Positions 9,458-19,911 are shown, numbered from the stretch's first letter. The stretch is 57,803 nucleotides of DNA from Vibrio sp. Isolate32 (GCF_022397955.1 NZ_JAKEUQ010000019.1:1-57803), one strand, 5' to 3'. Program-made: numbers and translations. The notes: generated from the sequence alone by a model not told the origin.

Positions 9458-9567
9458 AGTCATGGCTATGATGATTATCTTTGATTTCAAATAATATCAA
9501 GTGGTAATTATGCTAACTATCAATGGTAGAGCGTTCAACAAGAACGCATGGTTTGACTAGGAATGGA

Positions 9568-10185
9568 ATGATGACGGTAACAATTTGGTTTTCTTTATTG
9601 GCGATTTGCCTCTTGGGAGCAATGTCGCCAGGGCCAAGTTTAGCAATGATCGCTAAACACAGCTTAGCTGGTGGTCGTATTAACGGTCTTATCGCTGCTT
9701 GGTCACATGCTGCGGGTATTGGTGTTTATGCGTTTGCAACCATCGTAGGCTTGGCAGTGGTATTGGAGCAATCTCCAACGTTATTTAAAGGTATTAGCTT
9801 GGCGGGTGCAGCTTATCTGTTGTACTTGGGAGTCAATGCTCTGCGTTCGAAAGGTGGTGTAGCTGCCAAATTAGAAGCAGGTGAACAGATGAGCTACATG
9901 CAGTCTGCTCGTGAAGCTTTCTTGATCTCTATCTTAAGCCCTAAGATCGCACTGTTCTTTATCGCTCTGTTTAGCCAGTTTGTCGCGCTCGGCAATGAGC
10001 TGACCAACCAAGTGATTATTGTCTCGACTCCGCTGATTGTTGATGGCCTTTGGTACACCTTCATCACCTTGGTGCTATCTAGCCCTCTCATTGTTGAACG
10101 AATCCGTTCAAAAGCGCAGTTGATTGATCGACTTTCAGGTATCGTTTTGATCTTGCTTGCTGTGCGTGTGGTGTGGACCATATAG
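9568..10185 (+). CDS. LysE-family amino-acid exporter (RhtB type)
   Basis: The protein has about 205 residues and six membrane segments. The family hallmark AMSPGPSLAMIAKHSLAGG lies near the N-terminus, and SPKIALFFIALFSQF lies in the middle. LysE/RhtB proteins export amino acids or derivatives. ATG 9568 is chosen because AGGAATGG lies just upstream and family proteins begin at this point; an upstream ATG at 9523 adds 15 hydrophilic residues. The upstream LysR gene is its likely regulator. Confidence 0.82.
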   Translation: MMTVTIWFSLLAICLLGAMSPGPSLAMIAKHSLAGGRINGLIAAWSHAAGIGVYAFATIVGLAVVLEQSPTLFKGISLAGAAYLLYLGVNALRSKGGVAAKLEAGEQMSYMQSAREAFLISILSPKIALFFIALFSQFVALGNELTNQVIIVSTPLIVDGLWYTFITLVLSSPLIVERIRSKAQLIDRLSGIVLILLAVRVVWTI

Positions 10186-10220
10186 CGTTAGGCAGCTGAC
10201 TCCCGAAAAAGATATGTATT

Positions 10221-10256
10221 AAAAAAGCTCACAGCGAATCGCTAGTGAGTTTTTTT
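10221..10256. terminator. Bidirectional terminator between the LysE gene and the hydrolase
   Basis: AAAAAAGCTCAC and GTGAGTTTTTTT flank a 12-base loop. The A-run on one side and the T-run on the other let it work on both strands for the convergent genes. Confidence 0.8.
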
Positions 10257-10277
10257 CGTTTTTATGAGTTTGTCTGG

Positions 10278-11441
10278 CTAACCTGCCGAGTTTAGCACTG
10301 AATCTAGTTTGGCCATTGAGTCGGAAAAGTAAGGGTTATACGTTAGACGAGCGTGATTTTTTCCTTCTTCACGGTATCCCCATGCTGAATACCACACTTC
10401 GCTGTTCGCATTACACTTATCTTCAAAGCCTTCTTCTTGTCCATTCGAGCAGATTTTTTCGCTACCATTGATACCGTAATACGGATTATTTGGTGAGAAC
10501 AACAAGCCCATGTGAGAACCGTTTGAGATACGTTGCTCCGGGATCTTCATACTGTATTGAACAGCGCGAGGGTCATCGAGCGCAGTTTCTCCTTGCCACA
10601 CCAAAACGTTATTCGGATTGGGCATATACTCAGTAAACGCCTGCTGAACAAAGCTAGTGTCAATCACACTGTCGCCTTCACTCATCATAATGAACACTGG
10701 CTTATCGAATTGTTTCTCTCTTAAGTCATCACGAACGATTTCTGAGGTCTCGTAGTATACCGATGCACCGTTCATTGGCAGTGAGTTATAACGCAGTATG
10801 TTGTCTTCAGGATCTTGGTCTGCCCAAGTCACAAAATAGCTCGCTAGCCCAGCGTATTGCACGGCCGATGAATTCGGTTGAAATGCCGGAGAAAACAGCA
10901 GTAACCCGGCGATCTTTGGATCCTTCATCGCTTGTGAAGTCACAAGGTTTGCACCGGTAGAGTAACCACCTAGCCATACTGAATCGTACTCTTGCTCAAG
11001 TAACTTAGTATGGTGAGCCACCACGCCTTGCCAATCTTCGAGATTCGGTTGCATTAAGTCACCTGAACGACTGCCATGGCCTGGAAGTAGCACGGTTCTC
11101 ACCAAGTAACCTTGATCGGCTAGATGTTCTGCAATGTCTTTAAACGAATACGGCGAGTCACCTAATCCATGAACCAACAGAACTGCTTTACCATTAGGTG
11201 AGGTCGGTTTGTACTCAGTGGGTGAATTAAGTTGAACCTCTAGTTGCTTGTCTTCGGTGATGAACACTCGGTTTTTTAATAGCCAGTCTTGAGTTTCGGT
11301 CACATAGTCATCGAAGCTGTCTTGTTGATATTCAGGCAGGCTTGGCGAAGCTTCGTAAGCTGGAGTGATGGTCTCGTTAGAGCAGCCAACGAGACCTAAA
11401 GTCGTAATAGCGAGCAGAGTTAGAACGGTCTTTCTGTGCAT
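10278..11441 (-). CDS. Alpha/beta-hydrolase lipoprotein
   Basis: The signal peptide has a lipobox ending LVGC, with the lipidated cysteine at residue 20. The alpha/beta-hydrolase core starts near residue 80 with AVLLVHGLGDSPYSF (oxyanion strand). The nucleophile elbow GYSTG places the catalytic serine at Ser161, and NGSHMGLLFSP near the C-terminal third probably carries the catalytic histidine. At 387 residues it is longer than a minimal esterase because of insertions after residue 280. It should be a membrane-anchored esterase or lipase-like enzyme; the substrate is unknown. Confidence 0.8.
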   Translation of the reverse strand: MHRKTVLTLLAITTLGLVGCSNETITPAYEASPSLPEYQQDSFDDYVTETQDWLLKNRVFITEDKQLEVQLNSPTEYKPTSPNGKAVLLVHGLGDSPYSFKDIAEHLADQGYLVRTVLLPGHGSRSGDLMQPNLEDWQGVVAHHTKLLEQEYDSVWLGGYSTGANLVTSQAMKDPKIAGLLLFSPAFQPNSSAVQYAGLASYFVTWADQDPEDNILRYNSLPMNGASVYYETSEIVRDDLREKQFDKPVFIMMSEGDSVIDTSFVQQAFTEYMPNPNNVLVWQGETALDDPRAVQYSMKIPEQRISNGSHMGLLFSPNNPYYGINGSEKICSNGQEEGFEDKCNANSEVWYSAWGYREEGKNHARLTYNPYFSDSMAKLDSVLNSAG

Positions 11442-11488
11442 TGTTTGGTGTAGTTTCTATCGTTGTTGTCTTGAAGCAAAAGCTTAGA

Positions 11489-11725
11489 TTATTTTCTATT
11501 TGAAAGATCTTCGTATTCGCCTTCGATAACACCAGCATCAGATGTTGATGAGTGGTGAGTGTTCATATGAGCTGCGAAGCCTTGTTTCTTCATTTGATTT
11601 TGAATGCGCTTGCCTGTGATTAATGCTGCGATAGCCAAAGGAATAGCAAGGATCAAGCTAGTAAATAGCGCCAAAAGGCCGGTAAACAGCGCAACAATCG
11701 TAACTAATATATTTTTCATATTCAT
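11489..11725 (-). CDS. Small membrane protein of unknown function
   Basis: This 78-residue protein has one long hydrophobic region (about residues 5-37), then a basic stretch (GKRIQNQMKKQG) and an acidic C-terminus ending near VIEGEYEDLS. A ribosome site (AGAGGAAT) precedes the start. It lies upstream of, and on the same strand as, the hydrolase gene, about 48 bases away, so the two may form an operon. I do not recognise a named family. Confidence 0.6.
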   Translation of the reverse strand: MNMKNILVTIVALFTGLLALFTSLILAIPLAIAALITGKRIQNQMKKQGFAAHMNTHHSSTSDAGVIEGEYEDLSNRK

Positions 11726-11867
11726 TCCTCTTTTTCGATGTTGTTACTTTATCGGCCCTTTTCTGAACGAAACATGAACGCCGTAAAATAATTGCCGAGA
11801 GTCACTATGACACATGTGTGTTTGCTTTGGCTCGTAAAATGTAGTCATAATCACGCACTAAAATCAT

Positions 11868-11884
11868 GGGATATGATTAATCCC
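11868..11884. promoter_or_regulatory. Palindrome upstream of the hcp sigma-54 promoter
   Basis: GGGAT and ATCCC flank a 7-base spacer about 25 bases upstream of the sigma-54-type promoter. It may be part of a binding site for an activator; NorR-like or NarP-like proteins are possible. No family consensus is matched with certainty. Confidence 0.3.
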
Positions 11885-11906
11885 TTAAAAATCAAATAAT
11901 TAAAAG

Positions 11907-11923
11907 TTGGCACGCTTGATGCT
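11907..11923 (+). promoter_or_regulatory. Sigma-54-type promoter of hcp-hcr
   Basis: GTTGGCACG then GATGCT gives GG (11909-11910) and GC (11921-11922) separated by exactly 10 bases, the defining spacing of -24/-12 promoters. The -24 half matches TTGGCACG; the -12 half is weaker. It lies 70 bases upstream of the hcp start. Confidence 0.65.
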
Positions 11924-11992
11924 CTACAGGGTTTGGAATAAGTCACTGTAAGCGAAGTACTTACAGCTAATAAAAATTACTGGAGCCCCTAT

Positions 11993-13654
11993 ATGTTCTG
12001 TATTCAATGTGAACAAACTATTCAAACACCCACTGTAAAAGGCTGTTCTTTCGCACAAGGTATGTGTGGAAAAACATCGGAAGTATCCGACCTTCAAGAT
12101 GTGTTGGTGTACTCTCTTCAAGGTGTTTCTTTTTGGGCAAACTTAGGTCGCACTTGCGATGTTATTGATACTGAAATCGATGAGTGGGCGCCAAAAGCGT
12201 TCTTCGCAACACTCACGAACGTGAACTTCGACCCTGCTCGTATCATTGAATTTGCTCAGCAATCTCACGAATTTAAACAGCGTCTAGAACAGAAAGTTCG
12301 AGCAGCTGCGACTTTAATCGGCTTCGAAATTCCAGCGCTTTCTCCTGCCGCGCAATTCGATCTTCCAACGGACTCTTCAGAGCTATTGGCGCTTGCACCA
12401 CAAGCTGCGGTTAACCGTGGTCATGAATCTCAACATGAAGATGTGATTGGTCTTCGTCTTCTTTGTCTATACGGCTTAAAAGGTGCAGCTGCGTACATGG
12501 AGCACGCTCGCGTTCTTGGTCAAACAAACAATGCTATCTTTGCTGAATATCATGAAATCATGGCTTTCCTAGGTACCGATCCAACCGACTTAAAACAGCT
12601 ATTGGATACATCAATGCAGATCGGCTTGATGAACTACAAAGTAATGGAAATGCTAGACAAGGGTGAGACAGACATCTTTGGTCACCCGCAGCCTACAACG
12701 GTGAATGTTAAGACTAAGAAAGGTCACTGTATTCTTGTTTCTGGCCATGACCTTCATGACTTAGAAAAGATTCTTCAGCAAACTGAAGGCAAGGGCATCA
12801 ACGTTTACACCAACGGCGAGATGCTACCTGCACACGGTTACCCTGAACTGCACAAATACCCACACCTTGCGGGTAACTACGGCAGCGCTTGGCAAAATCA
12901 ACAGAAAGAGTTCGCGAACTTCCCTGGCGCAATTGTAATGACGTCTAACTGCTTGCTTAACCCAGATGTTGGTGCTTACGCTGATCGTCTGTTTACGCGT
13001 AGCATTGTAGGCTGGCCGGGTGTTGCTCACCTTGAGGGGGAAGATTTCAGCGCGGTTATCGATTGTGCATTAGCGCAAGAAGGCTTCAAGCATGATGAGA
13101 TCGAGCAGATGATCACTGTTGGTTTCGGTCGCAATGCGCTCATGGAAGCTGCACCTGCGGTTGTTGATCAAGTGAAAGAGGGCAACATTAAACACTTCTT
13201 CTTGGTCGGTGGTTGTGACGGTGATAAATCAGAGCGTAGTTACTACACAGACTTTACCGCTCAAGCACCAGAAGATTCAGTTATCCTAACTTTGGCGTGT
13301 GGTAAATTCCGTTTCAATAAAAACCAATTTGGCGACATCAATGGCATTCCACGTCTATTAGATGTGGGCCAATGTAACGATGCATACTCAGCGATTCAGC
13401 TTGCTCTTGCGTTGTCTCAAGAGTTTGACTGTGGCATCAACGAGCTACCGCTAACACTCGTCCTATCTTGGTTCGAGCAAAAAGCGATTGTGATCCTGCT
13501 TACCCTGTTTGCACTGGGTGTGAAAGGCATTTACACAGGTCCAACAGCGCCAGCATTCCTAACGGAAAACCTGCTTAAGATTATTCAAGATGAGTTCGAC
13601 ATGCGTGCTATCTCAACGCCAGAGCAAGATCTTAAAACAATCTTAGCGGCTTAA
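11993..13654 (+). CDS. hcp: Hydroxylamine reductase / hybrid-cluster protein
   Basis: Hcp contains a hybrid Fe-S-O cluster and a second Fe-S cluster. It acts as an NO reductase or nitrosylase and can reduce hydroxylamine. The N-terminal cysteines Cys3-X2-Cys6-X11-Cys18-X6-Cys25 are the class II (enteric) spacing. Later motifs supply hybrid-cluster ligands: [28 protein letters not shown] and [10 protein letters not shown]. The length, 553 residues, is as in E. coli. Its electron donor, Hcr, is encoded 101 bases downstream. The sigma-54-type promoter upstream suggests activation by an enhancer-binding protein under nitrosative stress. Confidence 0.95.
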   Translation: MFCIQCEQTIQTPTVKGCSFAQGMCGKTSEVSDLQDVLVYSLQGVSFWANLGRTCDVIDTEIDEWAPKAFFATLTNVNFDPARIIEFAQQSHEFKQRLEQKVRAAATLIGFEIPALSPAAQFDLPTDSSELLALAPQAAVNRGHESQHEDVIGLRLLCLYGLKGAAAYMEHARVLGQTNNAIFAEYHEIMAFLGTDPTDLKQLLDTSMQIGLMNYKVMEMLDKGETDIFGHPQPTTVNVKTKKGHCILVSGHDLHDLEKILQQTEGKGINVYTNGEMLPAHGYPELHKYPHLAGNYGSAWQNQQKEFANFPGAIVMTSNCLLNPDVGAYADRLFTRSIVGWPGVAHLEGEDFSAVIDCALAQEGFKHDEIEQMITVGFGRNALMEAAPAVVDQVKEGNIKHFFLVGGCDGDKSERSYYTDFTAQAPEDSVILTLACGKFRFNKNQFGDINGIPRLLDVGQCNDAYSAIQLALALSQEFDCGINELPLTLVLSWFEQKAIVILLTLFALGVKGIYTGPTAPAFLTENLLKIIQDEFDMRAISTPEQDLKTILAA

Positions 13655-13669
13655 TGTAAGCCCACTCCC

Positions 13670-13719
13670 AAGCCTCGTTGTTGCTGTTCTCTTCGAACGT
13701 GCAGCTGCGGGGCTTTTTA
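13670..13719 (+). terminator. Possible terminator or attenuator between hcp and hcr
   Basis: AAGCCTCG (13670-13677) pairs with CGGGGCTT (13708-13715), followed by T5. It lies between the hcp stop and the hcr start, so it could reduce transcription of hcr relative to hcp. Confidence 0.6.
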
Positions 13720-13755
13720 GATTTAATTCTTTAGTATCAGTAAGGTGTGTGAACT

Positions 13756-14811
13756 ATGTATGCATGGTCGGATAGCGATTCAATCAATTTAGTATGCTTA
13801 AAGAAATGGCACGAGACGCCAGATACGGTCAGCTTCGAGCTTGGCAGTATTCCACAAGACCTACATTTCAATTTTAAGCCAGGCCAGTTCATCACGTTGG
13901 GCTTGGATATGCCGACAAAAACCGATTATCGCGCTTACTCGGTGGCTTCTTGTCCAGAGGACAATCACTTAAAGCTTACGGTTAAGCGTGTTGAAGGTGG
14001 CTTGGTGTCTAACTTTATTGTCGATGAGCTTGATGAAGGCGATGAAGTTGCTGTTTTAAAACCTGCTGGTGGCTTTAACTGTATTGATTGTATGCCGACT
14101 GAGAGCAAGAAGGTAACATTAGTCAGTGCAGGTTGCGGTATCACACCTGTTATGGCGATGGTGAAGTATTGGCTGAGTCAAGATAGCGGCGTTGAGATTG
14201 ACTTCATCCATATGGCGCGTAATAAGCGAGAGACGATTTATTTTGAAGAGCTTCACCAACTTGATGAAACTCACTCTAATTTTAATCTCAAGCTATTACT
14301 CAAAGACAATCAAGGCACCACGGCCTCTCAAGGTCGATTGGATAAGAATTGGCTGGTCAGTCTAAGTCCTGATATTTTAGATCGCACCGTCTATCTGTGT
14401 GGCCCAGTTGGTTTCATGCAAGACATAGAAATCTATCTAAAAGAACTTGAGTTCAACATGGATAACTTCTATCAGGAAAGCTTTACACCGGCTACTCAGA
14501 ACGCTCATTCAGAAGAGCCTGAAACTGAAGTTGCTGACAATGTGAACAGTGCAGTCAAAGTATTTATTCCAACGTTTGGCAAAGAAGTGGAAGCAGAAGC
14601 GGGTACGCCGCTCGCTGATTCACTAGAGCAAGCAGGTGTGCCGATCATTATCGCGTGTCGCAGCGGTATTTGTGGCTCATGTAAATGCAAAGTGACCAAA
14701 GGTTCGGTGGAATCTAGCAGCCAAGAAACTCTGACAGCAGAAGAGATTGAGCAAGGTTATGTACTGGCATGTTCAAGCACGATTCAGTCTGATGTTGAGG
14801 TAGAGCTTTAG
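13756..14811 (+). CDS. hcr: NADH oxidoreductase Hcr, electron donor to Hcp
   Basis: The protein has a ferredoxin-reductase-type FAD domain (RAYSVASCPEDN, residues ~55-70), an NAD domain (SAGCGITPVMAMV; VYLCGPVGFM) and a C-terminal plant-type [2Fe-2S] ferredoxin domain. The cluster motif is CRSGICGSCKCKV, with a further cysteine in LACSS. This three-part build, 351 residues, and its place after hcp identify Hcr, which passes electrons from NADH to the hybrid-cluster protein. It may have its own promoter after the hairpin at 13670-13719. Confidence 0.93.
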   Translation: MYAWSDSDSINLVCLKKWHETPDTVSFELGSIPQDLHFNFKPGQFITLGLDMPTKTDYRAYSVASCPEDNHLKLTVKRVEGGLVSNFIVDELDEGDEVAVLKPAGGFNCIDCMPTESKKVTLVSAGCGITPVMAMVKYWLSQDSGVEIDFIHMARNKRETIYFEELHQLDETHSNFNLKLLLKDNQGTTASQGRLDKNWLVSLSPDILDRTVYLCGPVGFMQDIEIYLKELEFNMDNFYQESFTPATQNAHSEEPETEVADNVNSAVKVFIPTFGKEVEAEAGTPLADSLEQAGVPIIIACRSGICGSCKCKVTKGSVESSSQETLTAEEIEQGYVLACSSTIQSDVEVEL

Positions 14812-14924
14812 AAGTGATTGTGTATCAGAACTTCTGATATAAAAAGGCCACTCAGATCCGTTAGAGAGAGCAGATCTAAGCGGCAACCCTTCTGTTTATA
14901 CGGGGGAGTAAAGCAAAAGGGGTT

Positions 14925-14947
14925 GCGAAGCCTGAAACAGGCTTCGC
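14925..14947. terminator. Perfect hairpin between hcr and the GAPDH gene
   Basis: GCGAAGCCTG, a 3-base loop, then CAGGCTTCGC makes a perfect 10-bp stem between the convergent genes. An outer CAACCCTT/AAGGGGTTG pairing (from about 14884) could enclose it. There is no strong T-run, so termination is inferred. Confidence 0.5.
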
Positions 14948-14990
14948 AGATATAGTTATTATGTTGTGGAGCTTGTTTTACTCTGAGATA

Positions 14991-16427
14991 TTAAACCTCT
15001 GGGTAAGTTTTGTAGCGTACGCCCATCATTTGTTCCATACAGTGAACAACTTGGCAGCTGTAGCCAAACTCGTTGTCGTACCAAATGTATAGAACAGCGC
15101 GGTTGTCTTGTGCGATCGTAGCAACACCATCAACAACGCCAGGGTGACGAGAGCCAACTAAGTCTGTAGAAACAATTTCAGTTGAGTCTGTGTAATCAAT
15201 TTGAGCGGACAGGGCAGAAGATAGTGCCATTTCACGTAGGTACGTGTTCAGCTCTTCTTTGTTAGTGCCTTTCTCAAGGTTTAGGTTTGCTACTGCCATT
15301 GAAACATTTGGCGTAGGTACGCGAATCGCATTACCTGTTAGCTTACCTTCCATTTCTGGCATCGCTTTTGATACTGCTTTTGCTGCACCAGTCGATGTCA
15401 GTACCATGTTCAATGAAGCAGCGCGGCCACGACGGTCACCTGAGTGGAAGTTATCAATCAGGTTTTGGTCATTGGTGAATGAGTGAACCGTTTCGATATG
15501 ACCAGACAGAACGCCAAACTTGTCGTGAACTGCTTTCAACACTGGTGTAATCGCGTTCGTTGTACAGCTTGCCGCAGAGATGATGGTGTCTTCAGGTTGA
15601 ATCACATCTTCATTTACACCGAACACAACGTTTTTGATGTCACCTTTGCCAGGTGCAGTAAGCAGTACTTTGCTTGCACCGTTACACGCTACGTGTTGGC
15701 TTAGGCCTTCTGCGTCGCGCCACACACCTGTGTTATCAACAACCAGTGCGTTATCGATGCCGTAAGCCGTGTAATCCACGTTTTCTGGTTTGTTTGCGTA
15801 GATAACTTGGATGAAGTTACCGTTAACGATGATTGCTTTGCGTTCTTGGTCTACAACAATGCTGCCATTGAATTGGCCGTGTACAGAGTCACGACGAAGT
15901 AGGCTAGCACGTTTTTCTAAATCACCGTCTTTACCACCACGAACCACGATTGCACGTAAACGAAGTGGGTAACCTGGGCCGCTTTTCTCTACAAGAATAC
16001 GAGTTAGCAGACGACCGATACGACCAAAACCGTATAATACGACGTCGCGAGGTGTGGTCATCGCTTCGCCTTCTAATGAACCCATCAGAGCCGTTTGAAG
16101 GAAATCATCAATCGCGCTGAGATCTTCGTGGTTTTCCCAGTACTGAGCTGCTAGACGACCAACATCAACGCGGCAAGGTGACAAGCGCATTGATAGAAGA
16201 TGTTGGATAATTGGTTGAGTTTGTTCTGTGGTTAGCGGTGAGCCTGTGTAGCGTTTTGCGACGCGGTGAGCTTTGATGATGTCGATAGTTGTCGCGTTAA
16301 CTAAGGTCTTACCAAAGAGGATAACTTCTATGCCTTTTTGACGGTATAACTGACCTAAAGTTGGAGCGATGGATTCAGCAATAGTTTGACTAGTTTGCCA
16401 GTCTAGGAGGTGCTTTTCGGGACTCAT
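14991..16427 (-). CDS. Glyceraldehyde-3-phosphate dehydrogenase, long form
   Basis: The core (about residues 130-475) is a normal GAPDH with the catalytic SAASCTTNAITPVL motif, NAD-binding VVLYGFGRIGRLL and the terminal WYDNEFGYS. It catalyses oxidation of glyceraldehyde 3-phosphate with phosphate, or the reverse in gluconeogenesis. An N-terminal extension of about 130 residues precedes the core. Such ~480-residue forms are known in Vibrio and Pseudomonas as a second GAPDH distinct from gapA. The gene stands alone, with a long upstream region. Confidence 0.9.
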   Translation of the reverse strand: MSPEKHLLDWQTSQTIAESIAPTLGQLYRQKGIEVILFGKTLVNATTIDIIKAHRVAKRYTGSPLTTEQTQPIIQHLLSMRLSPCRVDVGRLAAQYWENHEDLSAIDDFLQTALMGSLEGEAMTTPRDVVLYGFGRIGRLLTRILVEKSGPGYPLRLRAIVVRGGKDGDLEKRASLLRRDSVHGQFNGSIVVDQERKAIIVNGNFIQVIYANKPENVDYTAYGIDNALVVDNTGVWRDAEGLSQHVACNGASKVLLTAPGKGDIKNVVFGVNEDVIQPEDTIISAASCTTNAITPVLKAVHDKFGVLSGHIETVHSFTNDQNLIDNFHSGDRRGRAASLNMVLTSTGAAKAVSKAMPEMEGKLTGNAIRVPTPNVSMAVANLNLEKGTNKEELNTYLREMALSSALSAQIDYTDSTEIVSTDLVGSRHPGVVDGVATIAQDNRAVLYIWYDNEFGYSCQVVHCMEQMMGVRYKTYPEV

Positions 16428-17222
16428 CTTTACTCGGGACCTTTCACGTTAAGTTCTGCAGTCATGGCGATTGTAGGGAAGCCAATCAGCATAGGGGGTT
16501 GAGCTATCAAGCGGTGGTCTTTCATGCCACTTAAATGTGCTTGATATGCGTTGTGTGTAACTTGTAACTTGTGATTTTGATGTGGCAGGATTGTAAGGTA
16601 CGACTGGTTATTCTGCTAGGAAAAATAAATGCAGACAAATTATCTATAACTTGGTGTGATATTAGTCATAAATCAAGTTTTATGCGTAAGTAAAGGCTAT
16701 TGACTTTAACAATCTGTAGCACTTAATTTCCGCCAAAAAATACTTAAATCAAAATATGATATGTAATTAAAGTTATAGTGTTCAGTAAATCTGTGATCAT
16801 CAATGCAAGTTACACGCAAATGGTAAACAATAAACAAGCCAATCAGTCTGTTTTGTTGTTTGACCTTGATATAAGCCATCGTTGCGTGAAAAAAACGCAG
16901 AGCGCAAACGATTGGATCTCACAAATTGAACCTTAATTTAGTAATTTGTTCGTACCTAGCACCGTGACTTGCTTCCTTTCTGACCTGACAGCGTGACTTC
17001 TTTACTTGTTATGCGAGCGATAATAACTCTTTCTCCGAAATGAAACGTTTCATTAATTTGCTATTCTGACATCAGCGTTTGCTTTGTACACTGCACATTA
17101 TTTGCCTTTCTGGACTCAGAGTATCATTTGTTCATATCCAATTTGATCAATAACCGCTGTTAATGTCCTATTCTTTACTTGGGCTAGGTTAAATTACTTT
17201 CGGGAAGGGAGTAGTTATAAAA
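16428..17222. other. 795-base gene-free region between GAPDH and the sensor kinase
   Basis: This AT-rich stretch carries promoters for both divergent genes but no convincing reading frame. The clearest element is a 16-base perfect palindrome at 17039-17054, listed separately. The length leaves room for a small RNA, but I see no hairpin with a T-run that would mark one. Confidence 0.6.
17039..17054. promoter_or_regulatory. Perfect palindrome resembling a Cra (FruR) operator
   Basis: AATGAAACGTTTCATT is a perfect 16-base palindrome. Its core TGAAACGTTTCA matches the operator form bound by Cra and related LacI-family regulators of central carbon flux. It lies about 170 bases before the sensor kinase and 610 bases before the GAPDH start. 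Confidence 0.4.
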
Positions 17223-19871
17223 ATGATAAATATGTCAATTAGATGGCGTCTAATTCTTCTTACCACTGTGTCTGTAATCATCATGTTTGGGTTTACAGTC
17301 AACCAGGTGAACAAGAACGATACGAAGATGAAGAATCTTGAAACTACACGAATTAAGGTTGAAGCACTTCAATCTTTTAACACGGTTTCAAGTGATGCTT
17401 ATCGATGGTTAGTCTTGTCTAACGACTCCCTTGAGAGAGGTCAGCTGCTTTTAAAGCTGAATGGGGAATTGGATAGGCTCGCTCAGTACGAGGAACGACT
17501 GCAACAGCTAGACAATTGGAGTGCTGAGTCACAATTGGTTGAGCTTAAGGAGGTTTTAGCTAACTTAGCTAGTGCGACCTCAAATATTAATAACACCGCA
17601 ACATTGATTACTGACAACAACACACAGCTAACAGAGCAGGCCTTTGATTTATTGAAAGAAGTGTTAATGGAGCTATCTGAATATCGCTCTAACATAGTGG
17701 ATGAAAATATCGGTCAAGTTGATGTGATGTTTATAAACCTTACTCACTATGTGTTCTGGACTCAGCGAGAAGCGTGGTTGAGTTACCTCTTGTATCGTTC
17801 CCCAGAGCTGATAGAGCAATATTCATTGAGTTATGTTGGTACGTTAGAAAGGCAGCAGCAGTTATTAGATAGGCTTGTCCGGTCAGGGAGCCGCTTGCCT
17901 GAAATTAGAAAGTTATTAAGTACAGTTTTAAAAGATGAATTTCAAAACCGCTTTACAGCTCAAGTCCTTAAAAGAGATTTTTCGTCACCTGAAATATATG
18001 ACCACGTGCAAGGCTCAGAACAAAAGAAACTGGCGATTTCAAATGCGGTTGGTGCTTATGCCAAGCAATTACAGTTTAACCTGACGAGAAATATTACGCT
18101 GCAAAAAAGACAAACCTTGATCATGACAGTTCTGATTCTTACTGTATTTGGTGTTTTTTTATGGCTAGGTGTAGCGACGCTTCTTCACCTAAATAGAAAC
18201 CTTTCGATTATCTTGAAAGGAGTCTCTGAATACGCACATAGCAACGGCAAGCCAAAGGCAATTCATATTAAAGGGAACGATGAGCTTGCCGAGTTAACTG
18301 AAACTCTAAATCGAGTGATGGAGCGCAACTATCAACATAACAAAGAGCTAGTAGAAGCAAAAGAAGATGCGATTTCGGCTAACAAGGCCAAGAGCGCATT
18401 CTTAGCGAATATGTCCCATGAGATACGAACGCCACTCAACGGGATTATTGGGATGGTTGAGATTTTATCTCAAAGCCAACTGAGCGTGAATCAACAAGAA
18501 GTGTTAGGAGATATCGAATCGTCTTCTCACTCATTGCTGGTTCTGCTGAATGACATTCTTGACCTGTCCAAAATCGAGTCTCGCAACTTAGTGCTATCGC
18601 TACATAATGCAGATCTGAGAGAGGCGGTATACGACTCAGTAAGTGTGATTTTATCTAAAGCGATAAGTAAGGATATCGAGCTCGACATCAATATCGATTC
18701 TAAAACGCCGCGACAATTGCTTTTCGATGAGTACCGCGTGAGGCAGGTACTGACTAATCTATTATCTAATGCTATTAAGTTTACCTCAAAGGGCACCATC
18801 ACAACGGATATCGCGTATACGCCAGTGTCTATGGGCAGGGGAAAACTTGAATGCAGTGTCTCTGATACGGGCATTGGTATAGAGCCAGAGAAGCTAGCAT
18901 CCATCTTTGAGCCTTTTACGCAAGAAGATGGCAGTATTACGCGTCAGTTTGGAGGTACAGGGCTTGGGTTGGCTATTTGTCGACAGCTTGTGGACTTGAT
19001 GGACGGGTACATTACCGCTCGTTCGGTTAAAGGAGAGGGCTCGACCTTTACGTTTTGTTTGTATGTCGATGTGGTAGAAGTACAGGTTCAAAGCTTTGAG
19101 AACTTAGGGAACGCGACGATTGTATCGAATTCTTTTAATTACCTAGATCAACTCGTTAAAGAGTGTGAGCGTCTGAATATACAGCCGAAGGTGGTGTCAT
19201 CACTATCCTCACTAGATGAAGATCTTAAAGGGAGCGACTTTGTTCTTTATTGCCATACTTTGCATCATTCCCTTCAGAGTGATTTAGCGGCTTTGAAAGA
19301 CCGCTATCCCTTAGAACGTGTGATTGTTTGTCAGCACCACTTGTTTAAAACCAACCAAATTACAGAATCTGTTCATTCCATTCATACTCTGCCTTTCTTG
19401 GGACGTCGCTTCTTGAACAGTCTATTGTCATTGGATACGAATGAAGAACCGGTAGTTGAGGAAGAGTCAGAAAAAGAAGAAGTTCGTTCTTTGAATCGAC
19501 GTATTTTAATCGTTGAAGATAACCTGATGAACCAGAAAATAGCGAGCTTCTTCCTCGAACAAGCCGGTTATGAGTATTTAATCGCCAGTAACGGGCAAGA
19601 AGCCGTTGATGTGGTAACTCAGGGCGCTCAGTTCGATGCCGTTCTAATGGATTGCATGATGCCTGTAATGGATGGCATTACCGCCACCAGAGCCATTCGA
19701 GAGTGGGAGCTTAACCAGCAAACTACGCCACTTCCTATTATTGCCTTAACGGCGAGTGTGCTAGAAGAAGACATTAAAGATTGCTTTGATGCGGGCATGA
19801 ATGCCTATTTACCAAAGCCTTATAAATCTCACCAGCTCTACGATCTGTTTAGTAGCCTTGATATTGTCTAG
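17223..19871 (+). CDS. Hybrid sensor histidine kinase with receiver domain
   Basis: This is an 882-residue membrane kinase. TM1 is at ~10-28, a large helical periplasmic sensor at 29-295, TM2 at ~298-320, and a HAMP-like linker at ~322-375. HisKA follows with phospho-acceptor His399 in [12 protein letters not shown]. The ATPase domain has N, G1 and G2 boxes ([30 protein letters not shown]). A degenerate receiver-like stretch (~620-735) precedes a true receiver with phospho-acceptor Asp810 in [11 protein letters not shown]. There is no Hpt domain, so the phosphate must go to a separate phosphotransfer protein. The signal is unknown; the all-helical sensor resembles TorS-like modules. Confidence 0.9.
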   Translation: MINMSIRWRLILLTTVSVIIMFGFTVNQVNKNDTKMKNLETTRIKVEALQSFNTVSSDAYRWLVLSNDSLERGQLLLKLNGELDRLAQYEERLQQLDNWSAESQLVELKEVLANLASATSNINNTATLITDNNTQLTEQAFDLLKEVLMELSEYRSNIVDENIGQVDVMFINLTHYVFWTQREAWLSYLLYRSPELIEQYSLSYVGTLERQQQLLDRLVRSGSRLPEIRKLLSTVLKDEFQNRFTAQVLKRDFSSPEIYDHVQGSEQKKLAISNAVGAYAKQLQFNLTRNITLQKRQTLIMTVLILTVFGVFLWLGVATLLHLNRNLSIILKGVSEYAHSNGKPKAIHIKGNDELAELTETLNRVMERNYQHNKELVEAKEDAISANKAKSAFLANMSHEIRTPLNGIIGMVEILSQSQLSVNQQEVLGDIESSSHSLLVLLNDILDLSKIESRNLVLSLHNADLREAVYDSVSVILSKAISKDIELDINIDSKTPRQLLFDEYRVRQVLTNLLSNAIKFTSKGTITTDIAYTPVSMGRGKLECSVSDTGIGIEPEKLASIFEPFTQEDGSITRQFGGTGLGLAICRQLVDLMDGYITARSVKGEGSTFTFCLYVDVVEVQVQSFENLGNATIVSNSFNYLDQLVKECERLNIQPKVVSSLSSLDEDLKGSDFVLYCHTLHHSLQSDLAALKDRYPLERVIVCQHHLFKTNQITESVHSIHTLPFLGRRFLNSLLSLDTNEEPVVEEESEKEEVRSLNRRILIVEDNLMNQKIASFFLEQAGYEYLIASNGQEAVDVVTQGAQFDAVLMDCMMPVMDGITATRAIREWELNQQTTPLPIIALTASVLEEDIKDCFDAGMNAYLPKPYKSHQLYDLFSSLDIV

Positions 19872-19885
19872 CGGGTATCTAGTTA

Positions 19886-19911
19886 AAAGCTCAACAAGAG
19901 CGTTGAGCTTT
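19886..19911 (+). terminator. Terminator after the sensor kinase
   Basis: AAAGCTCAAC pairs perfectly with GTTGAGCTTT across a 6-base loop, 15 bases after the kinase stop. Confidence 0.75.
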
